Below are positions 43,641 to 53,765 of a DNA stretch of 55,666 bases, in pieces. Position numbers and translations under genes: made by a program. The stretch's first letter is position 1. Each line of letters begins with the position of its first letter. This stretch comes from Eudoraea sp. (lineage in GTDB: Bacteria > Bacteroidota > Bacteroidia > Flavobacteriales > Flavobacteriaceae): positions 1 through 55,666 of the forward strand of contig JAHEHU010000006.1 in assembly GCA_024639765.1 (NCBI GenBank), in the 5' to 3' direction. The notes under the pieces were generated by a model, which saw nothing but the letters and a program-made list of their open reading frames with translations, ran no database searches and was not told the DNA's origin.

Positions 43641-43979
43641 GTTTTATACTACTAAATGTCCTCAAACAAAAAAATAAGGAGACATTATAAATGTCCCTTT
43701 ACGGTATACGTTTGATATAAATGATTTTTTCCTGGTTTCTGTAGAAATGTGTTTCAAGCAATAAGACATGCTTAAATATACTTTTCATTATACTTCTCTA
43801 AGAGGGCTACAAGATACTTAATCTGGGAGGAAGATGGAAATAAGCAGTACTAATGTTTTTGTAAAACAGCGACAATTTTTAGTTCAAAAAATCGATTAAT
43901 GTGGTATACCGGGAGTAGTTAAAAAATAATCCAATATATTTAGGGAAACAAACGAGCAACTAACTAACTAACCTGTACC
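43641..43979. other. Intergenic region between the ASPIC operon and the symporter
   Basis: Divergent promoters are expected here. On the plus strand a box-like TATATTTA lies at 43935-43942. Toward the minus strand there is an inverted repeat at 43681-43695 and a second AAATGTCC at 43654-43661. The middle of the region (about 43700-43900) shows no gene or known motif. Confidence 0.5.
43681..43695. repeat. Inverted repeat upstream of the ASPIC/haloperoxidase-like operon
   Basis: GACATT-ATA-AATGTC has perfect six-base arms. Flanking bases extend the pairing to AAGG/CCTT with one bulged base. AAATGTCC recurs 35 bp away at 43654. It could be an operator or a leader hairpin. Confidence 0.4.
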
Positions 43980-45632
43980 ATGATAGGCATTTTATCCTTT
44001 GTAGGCTTTACCGCTATGGTGGCCATTATCTCTTATTTTGCAACAAGGACTACTGATGAAACCTCTTCAGACGGCTATTTTCTAGGCGGAAGGAGTCTTA
44101 CAGCCGGCGTAATTGCAGGATCACTGCTTTTGACGAATCTTTCTACTGAGCAAATAGTTGGGCTTAACGGCAGTGCCTATAAGGATGGATTATCTGTAAT
44201 GGCATGGGAAACTCTGGCAGCCATTGCCATAGTTATTACGGCTGTTTTTCTTTTGCCCAGGTATCTTAAGGGAGGGCTTACCACAGTTCCACAATTCTTG
44301 GCAAAGCGGTTCGATGTTTCTACAAAGACCATAACTTCCGCTCTTTTTCTAACAGGATATGTAGTTGTTTTACTTCCTGTTATCCTATATTCAGGATCTG
44401 TGGCTATCAGCGGGATGTTCAATGTTCCGGAACTTTTAAATGTGTCGGATAAAACCGCTTTGGTCATTTGTATCTGGGGTATAGGCATCATAGGCTCAAT
44501 TTATGCTGTTTTTGGCGGCTTAAAGGCCGTAGCGGTATCTGATAGTATAAACGCAATAGGACTTATAGTAGGGGGGATTCTGATCCCTGTCTTTGGATTA
44601 ATGGCGATAGGAGATGGAAGTGTTTTTGGAGGATTAGAAACATTGATGACTACCAATCCTGAACGATTCGATTCTACCGGAGAGGCCGGGCAGGAAGTAC
44701 CCTTTTCCACCATATTTACGGGAATGATGTTGGTGCAGCTTTTTTACTGGGGTACCAATCAACAGATCATACAAAGGGCCCTGGCGGCCAAGAATTTAGC
44801 AGAGGGCCAGAAAGGACTTCTCCTTGCTTCATTTCTAAAGATATTAGGTCCGTTAATTTTAGTGTTACCGGGAATGATCGCCTATCATTATTTTGAAGGT
44901 GGCCTGGCATCCAGTGACCTTGCCTATCCTGAGCTTGTGCGTGCCGTTTTACCCAAGCCACTAATTGGATTTTTCGCAGCAGTACTCTTTGGTGCTATTT
45001 TGAGTTCCTTCAATAGTGTGCTAAATAGCTCGGTAACCTTGTTCGGTATTGATATCTATAAACAGCATATAAATAAGGAAGCACCGGAAAAAACGGTGGT
45101 ACGATATGGAAAAATATTTGGTGTTTGTTTGGCCCTGGCTGCCATGTTCATTGCGCCAATGATAGCCAATGCGGGCAGTTTGTTTAATTATCTGCAAGAA
45201 ATTAACGGTATTTATAGCATCCCTATTTTAACGATCATTGTTATAGGGTATACTACCAAAAGAGTACCGGCTATTGCTGCAAAAATTGGTATCATCTCAG
45301 GTTCCTTATTGTATATTATTAGTCAGTTCTGGTTGCAACCTAAGTTTGTAAATACGGCCCTTGAGGATGCAAAGGCTTCGGGAATAACGGATTCGGGAGA
45401 ATTAGCGCTGATCCAGGCAGATGCTTATCCTCATTATTTACATGTGATGGCCATTTTGTTCATTGCCAATATTGCCATAATGCTTCTTATAGGGAAATTG
45501 AAACCAAGAGAAACGCCTTATGTACAAGAATACACCAAACAAGTTGAAATAACGCCGTTTAAGTATGTTAAGCAGTTTGGAGCGATCATCGTTATTATCG
45601 TTGTGGGCATCTATATTTACTTTGCCAAATAA
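43980..45632 (+). CDS. Sodium:solute symporter (SSS family, sugar-type)
   Basis: A 550-residue polytopic transporter with about 14 helices. SSS-family features include LGGRSLTAGVIAGSLLLTNLS near the start and GAILSSFNSVLNSSVTLFGIDIY in the middle. Family members bring in sugars, inositol or other solutes with sodium. It is convergent with xylose isomerase and xylulokinase, so xylose or a related sugar is a reasonable substrate (inference). Confidence 0.9.
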   Translation: MIGILSFVGFTAMVAIISYFATRTTDETSSDGYFLGGRSLTAGVIAGSLLLTNLSTEQIVGLNGSAYKDGLSVMAWETLAAIAIVITAVFLLPRYLKGGLTTVPQFLAKRFDVSTKTITSALFLTGYVVVLLPVILYSGSVAISGMFNVPELLNVSDKTALVICIWGIGIIGSIYAVFGGLKAVAVSDSINAIGLIVGGILIPVFGLMAIGDGSVFGGLETLMTTNPERFDSTGEAGQEVPFSTIFTGMMLVQLFYWGTNQQIIQRALAAKNLAEGQKGLLLASFLKILGPLILVLPGMIAYHYFEGGLASSDLAYPELVRAVLPKPLIGFFAAVLFGAILSSFNSVLNSSVTLFGIDIYKQHINKEAPEKTVVRYGKIFGVCLALAAMFIAPMIANAGSLFNYLQEINGIYSIPILTIIVIGYTTKRVPAIAAKIGIISGSLLYIISQFWLQPKFVNTALEDAKASGITDSGELALIQADAYPHYLHVMAILFIANIAIMLLIGKLKPRETPYVQEYTKQVEITPFKYVKQFGAIIVIIVVGIYIYFAK

Positions 45633-45643
45633 TTAAATACTAT

Positions 45644-45688
45644 AGCCCGTCTACTACTAAGTGTAGGACGGGCTTTTCTTTTTTTCTT
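45644..45688 (+). terminator. Terminator after the symporter gene
   Basis: AGCCCGTC pairs with GACGGGCT, with TAC/GTA extending the stem past one bulged base. A T-rich tail follows (TTTTCTTTTTTTC). It begins 12 bp after the stop codon. Confidence 0.85.
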
Positions 45689-45695
45689 GAATGCG

Positions 45696-47021
45696 TTACA
45701 GATACTGATTGATTATATTTTCTAGCATTTCCTGTTTTCCGCTTTGCAGGGTTATTTCATCAGAGTGCAGGGCTAGTTGGTAAAGGTCCTCCAGACTCAA
45801 TTTTCCACTCTCAAAATCTTTCCCTTTTCCGGCATCAAAGGAGGCATATCTATCTTTTTGAAGTTGTGAATAAGGAGAGATGGTAAGTATTTTTTCTGCC
45901 GCCATGAGAGCTCTAGCAAACGTGTCTGCGCCACCTATATGGGCGTGGAATAGATCATCGATATCGGTTGAATTTCTCCTGATTTTGGCATCAAAATTAA
46001 TACCGCCCCCCTGTAGGCCTCCTGCTTTTAGAAAAACCAGCATGGCCTCAGTTACTTCGTATAAATTGTTAGGAAATTGATCTGTGTCCCAACCATTTTG
46101 GTAGTCGCCTCTGTTGGCATCCAGACTTCCCAACATATTATGGGAAGCCGCTACGGCCATTTCGTGTTGCATGGTATGGTTGGCCAGGGTAGCATGATTA
46201 AATTCTAAATTCAATTTAAAATCATCCTGGAGATCGTATTGATGTAAAAACCCTATGACCGTAGCCGCATCAAAATCGTATTGATGTTTCATGGGCTCCA
46301 TAGGTTTGGGTTCAATAAAAAAGGTCCCCTTAAACCCTTGCTTTCTTGCGTAATCTCGAGCTATGGCCAGGAATTGGCCCATATGATCCAATTCCCGTTT
46401 CATATCTGTATTTAAAAGTGACATATAGCCTTCTCTTCCTCCCCAAAAAACATAGTTTTCCCCTTTTAATTCCATAGTGGCATCCAGGGCCAGCTTTATC
46501 TGCGCTCCAGCTCGCGATAAAACATTGAAGTTAGGATTGGTTGCGGCCCCATTCATATAGCGAGGATTCGAAAAACAGTTAGCCGTTCCCCAAAGAAGTT
46601 TTACACCAGAGGCTTGTTGTTTTTCTTTTATATAGGATACAATTGTCTTAAGTCTGTCTTCTGATTCTTTAAGGGAAGCACCTTCCTGGATAAGATCAAA
46701 ATCATGAAAGCAGAAATAATCGAAGCCCATTTTTGTAATAAATTCGAAGGCAGCATCCGCTTTGGCTTTGGCAGCTTCAAGAGGATCGGAAGGTACATCC
46801 CAGGGAAAGCTCTGGGTACCTGCTCCAAAAGGATCGGAACCTTGTCCACAGAAGGAGTGCCAGTAGGCCACCGCAAATTTAAAATGTTCTCTCATGGTCT
46901 TTCCGGCAACCAATTGTTCAGGATCGTAGTATTTAAAGGCCAGGGGGTTGTCCGATCCTTTTCCTTCAAAATGTATATCGCCAATTCCCTTGTAATATTC
47001 CTTAGTTCCTAAAAGTGCCAT
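45696..47021 (-). CDS. xylA: Xylose isomerase
   Basis: A 441-residue enzyme that interconverts xylose and xylulose (and glucose and fructose) using two metal ions. Signatures are CFHDFDL with the catalytic His-Asp, [31 protein letters not shown] and [16 protein letters not shown]. Length matches class II enzymes. It lies 9 bp after xylulokinase and forms an xylB-xylA operon. Confidence 0.97.
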   Translation of the reverse strand: MALLGTKEYYKGIGDIHFEGKGSDNPLAFKYYDPEQLVAGKTMREHFKFAVAYWHSFCGQGSDPFGAGTQSFPWDVPSDPLEAAKAKADAAFEFITKMGFDYFCFHDFDLIQEGASLKESEDRLKTIVSYIKEKQQASGVKLLWGTANCFSNPRYMNGAATNPNFNVLSRAGAQIKLALDATMELKGENYVFWGGREGYMSLLNTDMKRELDHMGQFLAIARDYARKQGFKGTFFIEPKPMEPMKHQYDFDAATVIGFLHQYDLQDDFKLNLEFNHATLANHTMQHEMAVAASHNMLGSLDANRGDYQNGWDTDQFPNNLYEVTEAMLVFLKAGGLQGGGINFDAKIRRNSTDIDDLFHAHIGGADTFARALMAAEKILTISPYSQLQKDRYASFDAGKGKDFESGKLSLEDLYQLALHSDEITLQSGKQEMLENIINQYL

Positions 47022-47030
47022 AATATTGAT

Positions 47031-48506
47031 TTATAATTCTTTTTCTACTAATTTTTTCCAATTTTGATATGCTTTCTGATACGGTATTGGATCCTTGAGC
47101 GGATAAAATGTATGCAAAAGATCGTTCTTTAGGAGATTTTCACGGAAAGATTTGAAATCTCCATCTTGGATAGAACAAGCTCTGGCAGCTCCAACGGCCC
47201 CGGTGGTATTATATAGTTCAATAGGGTATCCTATTAAGGTACAAATGGTGTTAGAGAATACTTCTGATTGAAATAAATTATCATTACCGGCCCTGATAAC
47301 CTTTGGTTGAATACCTTCAGCCATAAGAATCTCCATTCCACAGACAAAGGCAAATGCTATGCCTTCCAGAGCTGCCCGGCATAGATGTGCTTTTGTGTGA
47401 AGATTCAGATCGAGATGCAAGATCTTACTTCCAATATTTTTGTTGTTCAACATACGTTCTGCTCCATTCCCAAATGGGATAAGCACAACGCCATCCGAAC
47501 CTATATTCACTGTACTGGCCAGTGTATTCATTTCATCATAAGAGTCAACTTTCAGATTTTCCCGCAACCAACGATATTGTATTCCGGCTCCGTTGATACA
47601 GAGTAGTTTACCCAGAATGGGATCTTTTGGGGTATAGTTGACATGGGCAAAATTATTGATACGGGAGATCTCCTTGCTTTTAAGCTTGTCACTTATGGCG
47701 TAAATAACACCGGAGGTTCCCCCGGTCATAGCTATCTCACCCGGATGAAAAACGTTCAGGGATAATGCGTTATTAGGTTGGTCTCCTGCTCTATAAAGAA
47801 TGGGAGTGCCTTTTGCCAAGCCGGTTTCAGTAGCTGCTTTGGCAGAAACGGTTCCCTGAAGCCCGAATGTAGAAACAACTTCCGGGAGATGATCTTTGGT
47901 AAGGCCATAATAGGTAAGTAACCACTCTGCGATCTTCTTCTCCTTAAAGTCCCAAAAAATTCCTTCTGACAAGCCGGGCAGGGTAGTTGTTATCGTGTTG
48001 CTTAATTTGTATGCAATGTAATCTCCGGGCAGCATGGCCTTGTATATCTTCGTGAACAAATCGGGTTCATGGTCTTTTACCCATTTAAGTTTTGAAGCTG
48101 TAAAATTTCCGGGAGCATTTAAAAGATGTGTTGCGCATTTATCCTTACCTATAATTTTCAAGGCGTGCTCACCTATGTTGACCGCTCTACTATCACACCA
48201 GATGATAGCATTCCGTAAGTTAGATCCATTTACGTCAAGAAGGATAAGACCGTGCATTTGATACGAAATACCAATACCATCTATAGCTTTATTGTCGATT
48301 TGATAGGTAGAAAGAAGTTCTTTAGTGGCCAAACAGACATAGTTCCACCAATCTTCCGGGTCTTGCTCCGCCCAGTTAGTTCGTGGGGCAAGAATAGTCA
48401 TCTCGGTGTTGGGCTGTTTTCGAATTCCTATAACCTTGCCTGTTTCCTTATCCACAAGGGCCACTTTGATGGAGGAACTGCCAATATCATAGCCTATATA
48501 ATACAT
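47031..48506 (-). CDS. xylB: Xylulokinase (FGGY family)
   Basis: A 491-residue sugar kinase that phosphorylates xylulose, the step after xylose isomerase. Visible parts are the ATP-binding start YYIGYDIGSSSIKVALVD, GIGISYQMHG with substrate contacts, and AGDQPNNALSLNVFHPGEIAMTGGTSG. It is first in the operon. An inverted repeat 33 bp upstream (48539-48555) may be its operator. Confidence 0.95.
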   Translation of the reverse strand: MYYIGYDIGSSSIKVALVDKETGKVIGIRKQPNTEMTILAPRTNWAEQDPEDWWNYVCLATKELLSTYQIDNKAIDGIGISYQMHGLILLDVNGSNLRNAIIWCDSRAVNIGEHALKIIGKDKCATHLLNAPGNFTASKLKWVKDHEPDLFTKIYKAMLPGDYIAYKLSNTITTTLPGLSEGIFWDFKEKKIAEWLLTYYGLTKDHLPEVVSTFGLQGTVSAKAATETGLAKGTPILYRAGDQPNNALSLNVFHPGEIAMTGGTSGVIYAISDKLKSKEISRINNFAHVNYTPKDPILGKLLCINGAGIQYRWLRENLKVDSYDEMNTLASTVNIGSDGVVLIPFGNGAERMLNNKNIGSKILHLDLNLHTKAHLCRAALEGIAFAFVCGMEILMAEGIQPKVIRAGNDNLFQSEVFSNTICTLIGYPIELYNTTGAVGAARACSIQDGDFKSFRENLLKNDLLHTFYPLKDPIPYQKAYQNWKKLVEKEL

Positions 48507-48538
48507 ACTCTGAACATCTGCCTATATTATTAAGGTAG

Positions 48539-48555
48539 GGTATTCTGGGAATACC
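48539..48555. promoter_or_regulatory. Inverted repeat upstream of xylB, candidate operator
   Basis: GGTATTC-TGG-GAATACC has perfect seven-base arms, with TAGG and CCTA flanks extending the match with one extra G. It lies 33 bp before the xylB ATG, just downstream of a box-like TTCTTTTG on the minus strand. That is a good place for a repressor. No regulator gene for it is visible. Confidence 0.45.
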
Positions 48556-48602
48556 TACAAAAGAATTTAAGCGACGATTGAAGGGAGATACATATAAGGC
48601 AT

Positions 48603-48629
48603 AAAAAAACCCGGCCTCAGGCCGGGTTT
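48603..48629 (-). terminator. Terminator after susD
   Basis: An 11-base stem of AAACCCGGCCT and AGGCCGGGTTT closes over a short loop. On the minus strand it ends in a run of seven T. It isolates susCD from the xylBA operon. Confidence 0.9.
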
Positions 48630-48651
48630 ATATAACTATTATATCTAAGAA

Positions 48652-50271
48652 TTAGTATCCAGGATTCTGAACTAAATTAGGATTCGCCAACAATTGAGCT
48701 GCTGGGATAGGAAACAGATTTCTTGCTGCGTTTCCAACCTCAGAAGACTCCTTGAATAACCAATCTCTGTTGTATTGGCCAAAACGAACTAAATCGTTTC
48801 GTCTCCACAATTCTTGGTATAATTCACGTCCTCTTTCTTCCAAAAGCTCTGTTTCACCAACAGATCCTAACGGAGTAGCTTCTCTTATTACTCGTAATTC
48901 ATTGACCATTGCAGTAGGATCACCTCCACTACGCAACATGGCTTCGGCTTTCATTAAATGCGCATCTGAATAACGGAATAGTGTGACATGAGGAGTAAAA
49001 CCACCATATCTTGGATTGTACTTCATAACACGTATACCGGTGGTCTCGTCGTTATTAATGAAGTTAACAGCTCCTGTACCATCTTTAAATTCGCGCTTAA
49101 AAGTCAAAGGAGCTCCCGCTCTATCAGTCAAAGCTGTTCCATCCAAGGCATACTGTTGGTTAATTAAATACCCAAAGCCTACATTAGAACCATTCTCAAA
49201 TCCACCATTATCGGATGTACCAGGTGCACCAGTGAATGGAGTTCCACCTGGAGGCACACCACCTCTGCGTTCTTCTTGTCCATCAATACGGTTTCCATTA
49301 GCATCTAATCTGTTTAACTCGGCATCTCCTTCATATAGATCATAATATTCTGCCAGGGTACTGAATCCGTTCCATCCTCCACCTTCAACAGAAGTTGAAT
49401 TATAGTGCAGGCCATTGAATATTTTCCAAGCAGTACCTGCATTTGTTGACCAAATGGTTTCAGTGTTTCCGCCGGCATCATCCGGATTTCTAAACAGATC
49501 AAAGTATCCGGCTTGCAATGCAAATCCATCACTTGTAATTTGATCTACTAAAGAGATCACCTCTGCCATATCTCCAGAATCGGGGCTACCTCCTAAATAT
49601 ATATGCTTGTTCAAAAGAACTTTAGCCTTAAGGTAACGGGCAGCAGCTTTTCCAGCTCTGTTTAACGTTTCACCACTTCCGGCAGCAAGTGTTGGAAGGT
49701 TTGCAATAGCCTGGTCAAGATCCGCTAAAATGACGTCTAATGCAGCCTGACCTGTTAATACTTCCGGTAATGTTGATGAAGGTAGTGTCACATCTCTAAA
49801 AGGAACTTGCCCATAATTATCCAAAATTACCCACATGCTATAGGCTCTGATAAAACTTGCATCTCCTATATTAGTAGCAGAAGGGTTACTTCTGGAATCT
49901 AGTACCTGAGAGGCAATTAATTGGTTTGCATTAAAATCATTCCATGTATTAGTGATAAAAAGATGCTCACTATTCCAGGCATGTTGGTGTAATACCCTCC
50001 ATAAGCCGTTATCACCCCAGTCAGTTCCTCTTGTCGGGATTAAGGCGGCATCGGTAGTCACTTCTGATAACGCGAATAAATTTTCCTGAGTTTGATTCTG
50101 GTTTAATATTCGGTTATACAGTTCATCCACTGTTGAAGAGGCATCCGCTAATCCCTGAAAACCTTCACTGATAATAGAATCAGTTTCTTCAATCTCCAGG
50201 TTTGTACAGGCAGTTAGACCTATTACAGAAGCCAGGGTTAGAAAATAAATTTTGAATTGATTTCTTTTCAT
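48652..50271 (-). CDS. SusD/RagB-family outer-membrane sugar-binding lipoprotein
   Basis: A 539-residue lipoprotein with signal MKRNQFKIYFLTLASVIGLTAC. The start is ATG 50271; an upstream TTG at 50280 is not needed. The SusD pattern includes SFIRAYSMWVILDNYGQVPF, a TPR-like helical region (GKAAARYLKAKVLLNKHI) and the C-terminal SusD block ELLEERGRELYQELWRRNDLVRFG. It would sit on the SusC channel to capture glycans. It is 19 bp after susC. No SusE/F-type gene follows. Confidence 0.94.
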   Translation of the reverse strand: MKRNQFKIYFLTLASVIGLTACTNLEIEETDSIISEGFQGLADASSTVDELYNRILNQNQTQENLFALSEVTTDAALIPTRGTDWGDNGLWRVLHQHAWNSEHLFITNTWNDFNANQLIASQVLDSRSNPSATNIGDASFIRAYSMWVILDNYGQVPFRDVTLPSSTLPEVLTGQAALDVILADLDQAIANLPTLAAGSGETLNRAGKAAARYLKAKVLLNKHIYLGGSPDSGDMAEVISLVDQITSDGFALQAGYFDLFRNPDDAGGNTETIWSTNAGTAWKIFNGLHYNSTSVEGGGWNGFSTLAEYYDLYEGDAELNRLDANGNRIDGQEERRGGVPPGGTPFTGAPGTSDNGGFENGSNVGFGYLINQQYALDGTALTDRAGAPLTFKREFKDGTGAVNFINNDETTGIRVMKYNPRYGGFTPHVTLFRYSDAHLMKAEAMLRSGGDPTAMVNELRVIREATPLGSVGETELLEERGRELYQELWRRNDLVRFGQYNRDWLFKESSEVGNAARNLFPIPAAQLLANPNLVQNPGY

Positions 50272-50290
50272 GATATTCAATTTTTTTTAA

Positions 50291-53200
50291 TTAAAACGAT
50301 GCATTAACACCAAATGTTATTGTTCTCGGGTTTGGGAACGCTGCCCAGTCAATTCCTCTTGTTGGCACACCAGAACCAAGGTCTCCAGTTGCAACTGTTA
50401 CTTCAGGATCTAGTCCGCTATAATCAGTGATCAGGAATAAATTTTGCCCTGTTACTGATAATCGTAACGTTTTGAAAAGGCCATCACCAGTTAGAGGCAC
50501 ATTATACCCAAGGGTTGCGTTTTGCAATCTCACAAAATCACCTTTTTCAAGGAATCGAGTAGATACATCCGCAGAGGCACCTCCATCTTCTCCCAGCCCT
50601 GGAACGTCTTGCGTTACATTTCTCGCGTTATTGATCGCACCAGCGGTAAAGAATCCGTTTGCAGTGTTGTTGTATACAGAGAAGCCAAACTGACCTGAGA
50701 AATAGGCCGAAGCATCCCAGTTACCACTGCTAAAGTTTAATGATAAACCAGAAGTGATATCCGGTAAGGCATCTTCCCCAACGAATGTTTGGTCAGCAAT
50801 AGGATCACCTACACCGTTCCCATCAACATCCTGATAAATAGGGAAGCCAGCAGAATCAAATCCTTCGAAGATGGCCATGTAATATGAGAATAATGATCTT
50901 CCTGCTTCAAATCGCTGTGCGAAAGCATTGGAAAGACCTTGTCCGTTGATAGCTCCTGTGTTAATAGAACTACCGAAATCCTGTACTTCGTTCTCGTTGT
51001 ATGCAATGTTAAACGAAGCAGAGAAGGTGGTATTATCAGTCTGAACAAAATCATACCCTAAGGCAACTTCAATTCCCTGGTTAAGAATGGTAGCATCCAC
51101 ATTACCAAATTGGAATGGATCTACTGCCGGAGCAGCAGGAGGTGTTCTTAGTAAGAGATCATTCGTTTCATTACGATACACATCAATACTACCGGAAAGT
51201 CTGTCTGAGTTAAAACCAAAATCCAAACCTACGTTAAGGTTCAAGGTCTCTTCCCATTTAAGATCGGGAACATCAGTAGCTACGATAGCCAAACCATTTT
51301 GGTTAACGGTGAAATCATTATTAACACCTAATCCACCAAAACGCTGTCTTGCTACGAAATTACCATATCCAAGCCCTTCCTGGTTTCCTACCAAACCACC
51401 ACTTAATCGAAGTTTTAAAGTGGAAACATTATCTCCTACAAATCCTTCTTCATTCAATTTCCAGGCGAATGCTCCTGATGGGAAATAACCATATTGGTTC
51501 TCAGGTCCGAATCGTGATGATCCATCCGCCCTTACAGTTGCAGTGAATAAGTACTTATTACTCAATGAAAAATTAACACGTCCAAAGAAAGATTGTAGTT
51601 CGTCTGTATTATTAAAGGTGTCTGCAGCCATCCCTCGTACTAGTTTGTTAAAACCAAAACCTACATTTTCTCCAGCCACAACAATGGGCTGTAACCTGTT
51701 AACCAGTAAACCAGAGGTGTTCTCTCCATAAAAATATTGCTGATAAGCACCAGTGATTGAATTTCCTGCGTTGTTTACAGTCTCTCTAAGGTCTGCGCCC
51801 ATTTGATTTAGTTCTGTAGTGGCAAACCCTCTACCTGCGGCATTTCTACCACTTACGTTGAAGTCCTGGAAGGAATATCCAACAAGGGCATCAATATTAG
51901 AGTTTCCGAAGTCTTTCTTATAAGTCAAAGTGGCTTCCAATAAATGGTTTTCACGGAATAGGGTATTATATACGCCAAATCCCGTATTTTCTATCCCGGT
52001 AAAATTCTCAATGTCACCTGAAATAACCGAGGTGTTTTCACCTTCTGATTTATCATAACCCATATTTATTTTTCCAGAAAATTCCGGAGTAAACTTATAA
52101 TCTATAGAACCATTTACAAGAATCCTGTTAGTATTTGTTTGGTTCTGAGAATATGCTAAAAAGTTAGCAGGTAAGATCTGTGTACCACCGTCCGTGAAAC
52201 CTGGATTAGTAGACCACGTAGGGTTAGCAGAATAACTGGCTCCCAAGATATCTCCACGGAATCCGGCAGTACCACTTAAAGGTGCAGTTTCATCATTTAC
52301 CCTGGAGATGGTTGTTTGTAACCCTAGAGTTAGTTTGTCATCTAAAAACCTATGGGTAAGATTTAACCTTCCTGTAATACGCTCCAGGCTGGTTTTCTCA
52401 ACCACACCAAATTGCTTTTGATAACCAAAGGTGGCTCTCACATTCCCTTTTCCGTAATTGTTGGAATAAGAAATGTTCTGATTTTGAGAAGCAGTGGTCC
52501 TGGTGATAAAATCTTGCCAGTCTGTATCGTTTCCAAAGTCTACTGATGATGCATCACCACCAAAAGACGTAACGGCACTTAAAAATTCTTCTCTATTTAA
52601 AAGATCATATCTGTTAGCAGGTGTTGCAATGCTCAAGGATGAGGCAAATTCTAATTTTCCTCCAGCGCTGCCTTTTCCACTTTTAGTGGTTATGATGACA
52701 ACTCCATTCGCACCACGCGAACCATAAATGGCCGTTGCGGAAGCATCTTTTAAGACACTTATGCTTTCAATGTCAGAAGGGTTTAAGAAGTTCAACGGGT
52801 TTCTTACCGCACTTCCTCCATCACCGGTGTCTCCACCTGGAGCTGTATTACCTGCAGCTAAGGGTACACCATCTACCACAAAAAGTGGGTTGTTGTCACC
52901 CCTTACGGAATTGGAACCTCGAATGTTGATCGAGATACCTGCTCCCGGTTCACCGGACGTTTGTTGAATGTTAACCCCTGCGGTCTTACCCTGGATCAAT
53001 TGTTCAGGGGATGAAATGACCCCGCCATTAAAGTCCTCTGAGGTAACTGCTGTTACTGCCCCAGTTGCATCTTTAACTGTTGTAGAACCATACCCTATGA
53101 TTACTACCTCGTCTAATGCCTGAGCATCCTCTTCCAGGACAACGTTAATAGTAGAACGCCCATTAACCGCTATTTCCTGTGTTTTGTATCCTATGTAACT

Positions 53201-53416
53201 AACAACTAATACCGCGTTGCTGCCTACATCGCTTATGCTGTAATTACCATCAAAGTCTGTTTGAGTACCATTAGTAGTACCTTGTACTACAACACTGGCC
53301 CCGGGCAACGGACCAGTTGCATCAGAAACAGTACCTGATACATCTTGTGCCTTAGCCAATCCGAAGCTTAATATCGCTCCAACCAACATAAGGCTTTTTA
53401 GTAGTGTAATCTTCAT
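50291..53416 (-). CDS. SusC/RagA-family TonB-dependent outer-membrane receptor
   Basis: A 1041-residue protein with a signal peptide (cleavage near GLAKAQ), an N-terminal carboxypeptidase-like domain (QDVSGTVSDATGPLPGASV), a plug domain (LDEVVIIGYGSTTVKDATGA to NPLFVVDGVPL) and a C-terminal barrel ending in Phe. It imports oligosaccharides with SusD and TonB. Its divergent neighbour is a LacI regulator beside beta-phosphoglucomutase and GH65 genes. This makes maltose-like alpha-glucans the most likely substrate; xylose-type sugars are an alternative because of the downstream xylBA genes. Confidence 0.95.
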   Translation of the reverse strand: MKITLLKSLMLVGAILSFGLAKAQDVSGTVSDATGPLPGASVVVQGTTNGTQTDFDGNYSISDVGSNAVLVVSYIGYKTQEIAVNGRSTINVVLEEDAQALDEVVIIGYGSTTVKDATGAVTAVTSEDFNGGVISSPEQLIQGKTAGVNIQQTSGEPGAGISINIRGSNSVRGDNNPLFVVDGVPLAAGNTAPGGDTGDGGSAVRNPLNFLNPSDIESISVLKDASATAIYGSRGANGVVIITTKSGKGSAGGKLEFASSLSIATPANRYDLLNREEFLSAVTSFGGDASSVDFGNDTDWQDFITRTTASQNQNISYSNNYGKGNVRATFGYQKQFGVVEKTSLERITGRLNLTHRFLDDKLTLGLQTTISRVNDETAPLSGTAGFRGDILGASYSANPTWSTNPGFTDGGTQILPANFLAYSQNQTNTNRILVNGSIDYKFTPEFSGKINMGYDKSEGENTSVISGDIENFTGIENTGFGVYNTLFRENHLLEATLTYKKDFGNSNIDALVGYSFQDFNVSGRNAAGRGFATTELNQMGADLRETVNNAGNSITGAYQQYFYGENTSGLLVNRLQPIVVAGENVGFGFNKLVRGMAADTFNNTDELQSFFGRVNFSLSNKYLFTATVRADGSSRFGPENQYGYFPSGAFAWKLNEEGFVGDNVSTLKLRLSGGLVGNQEGLGYGNFVARQRFGGLGVNNDFTVNQNGLAIVATDVPDLKWEETLNLNVGLDFGFNSDRLSGSIDVYRNETNDLLLRTPPAAPAVDPFQFGNVDATILNQGIEVALGYDFVQTDNTTFSASFNIAYNENEVQDFGSSINTGAINGQGLSNAFAQRFEAGRSLFSYYMAIFEGFDSAGFPIYQDVDGNGVGDPIADQTFVGEDALPDITSGLSLNFSSGNWDASAYFSGQFGFSVYNNTANGFFTAGAINNARNVTQDVPGLGEDGGASADVSTRFLEKGDFVRLQNATLGYNVPLTGDGLFKTLRLSVTGQNLFLITDYSGLDPEVTVATGDLGSGVPTRGIDWAAFPNPRTITFGVNASF

Positions 53417-53765
53417 AAAGAGTTAATTTTTAGTTTAGTTAATTTAATTCAAGCGTTAAACATATATAAAATAATTGTTAATTTCCTAAAACATGAGTCT
53501 GAGCCACCTACGCAAACGGTTTCGTGTTAATAACTCGTTCATGCGTGGCAATATAACAAATTATAGTTCCAAGATGCTATTAATCTTTAAAAATGGGGTA
53601 TGTTTTTTATTGAAATCGAAACAAATATAATAATTTTTCATTGCCAACCCCCAAAATAAGTGAATTTGAACAAAACATTGCCTGGACAAGAATGTTAAAA
53701 AAATGAATTTTATCTCCTCCCTTTACGTATCTTTAATTACCTGAATAACGAAGCAACAACTCTAC
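53417..53765. promoter_or_regulatory. Divergent control region between susC and lacI
   Basis: This 349-bp AT-rich region holds the promoters of susCD and lacI. On the minus strand TATATTTG (53622-53629) is a perfect -7 box, with TTTG about 22 bp upstream. It would give a susC leader of about 200 nt. On the plus strand TATCTTTA lies at 53728-53735, near the lacI start. AAACGGTTT at 53514-53522, inside CGCAAACGGTTTCGTG, resembles the core of LacI-family operators. None of these is proven by sequence alone. Confidence 0.5.

Noticed and set aside
53511-53526. CGCAAACGGTTTCGTG as a firm LacI operator
   Set aside because: Only the AAAC/GTTT core is symmetrical and there is one copy, so it is mentioned only as a weak candidate in the control region.
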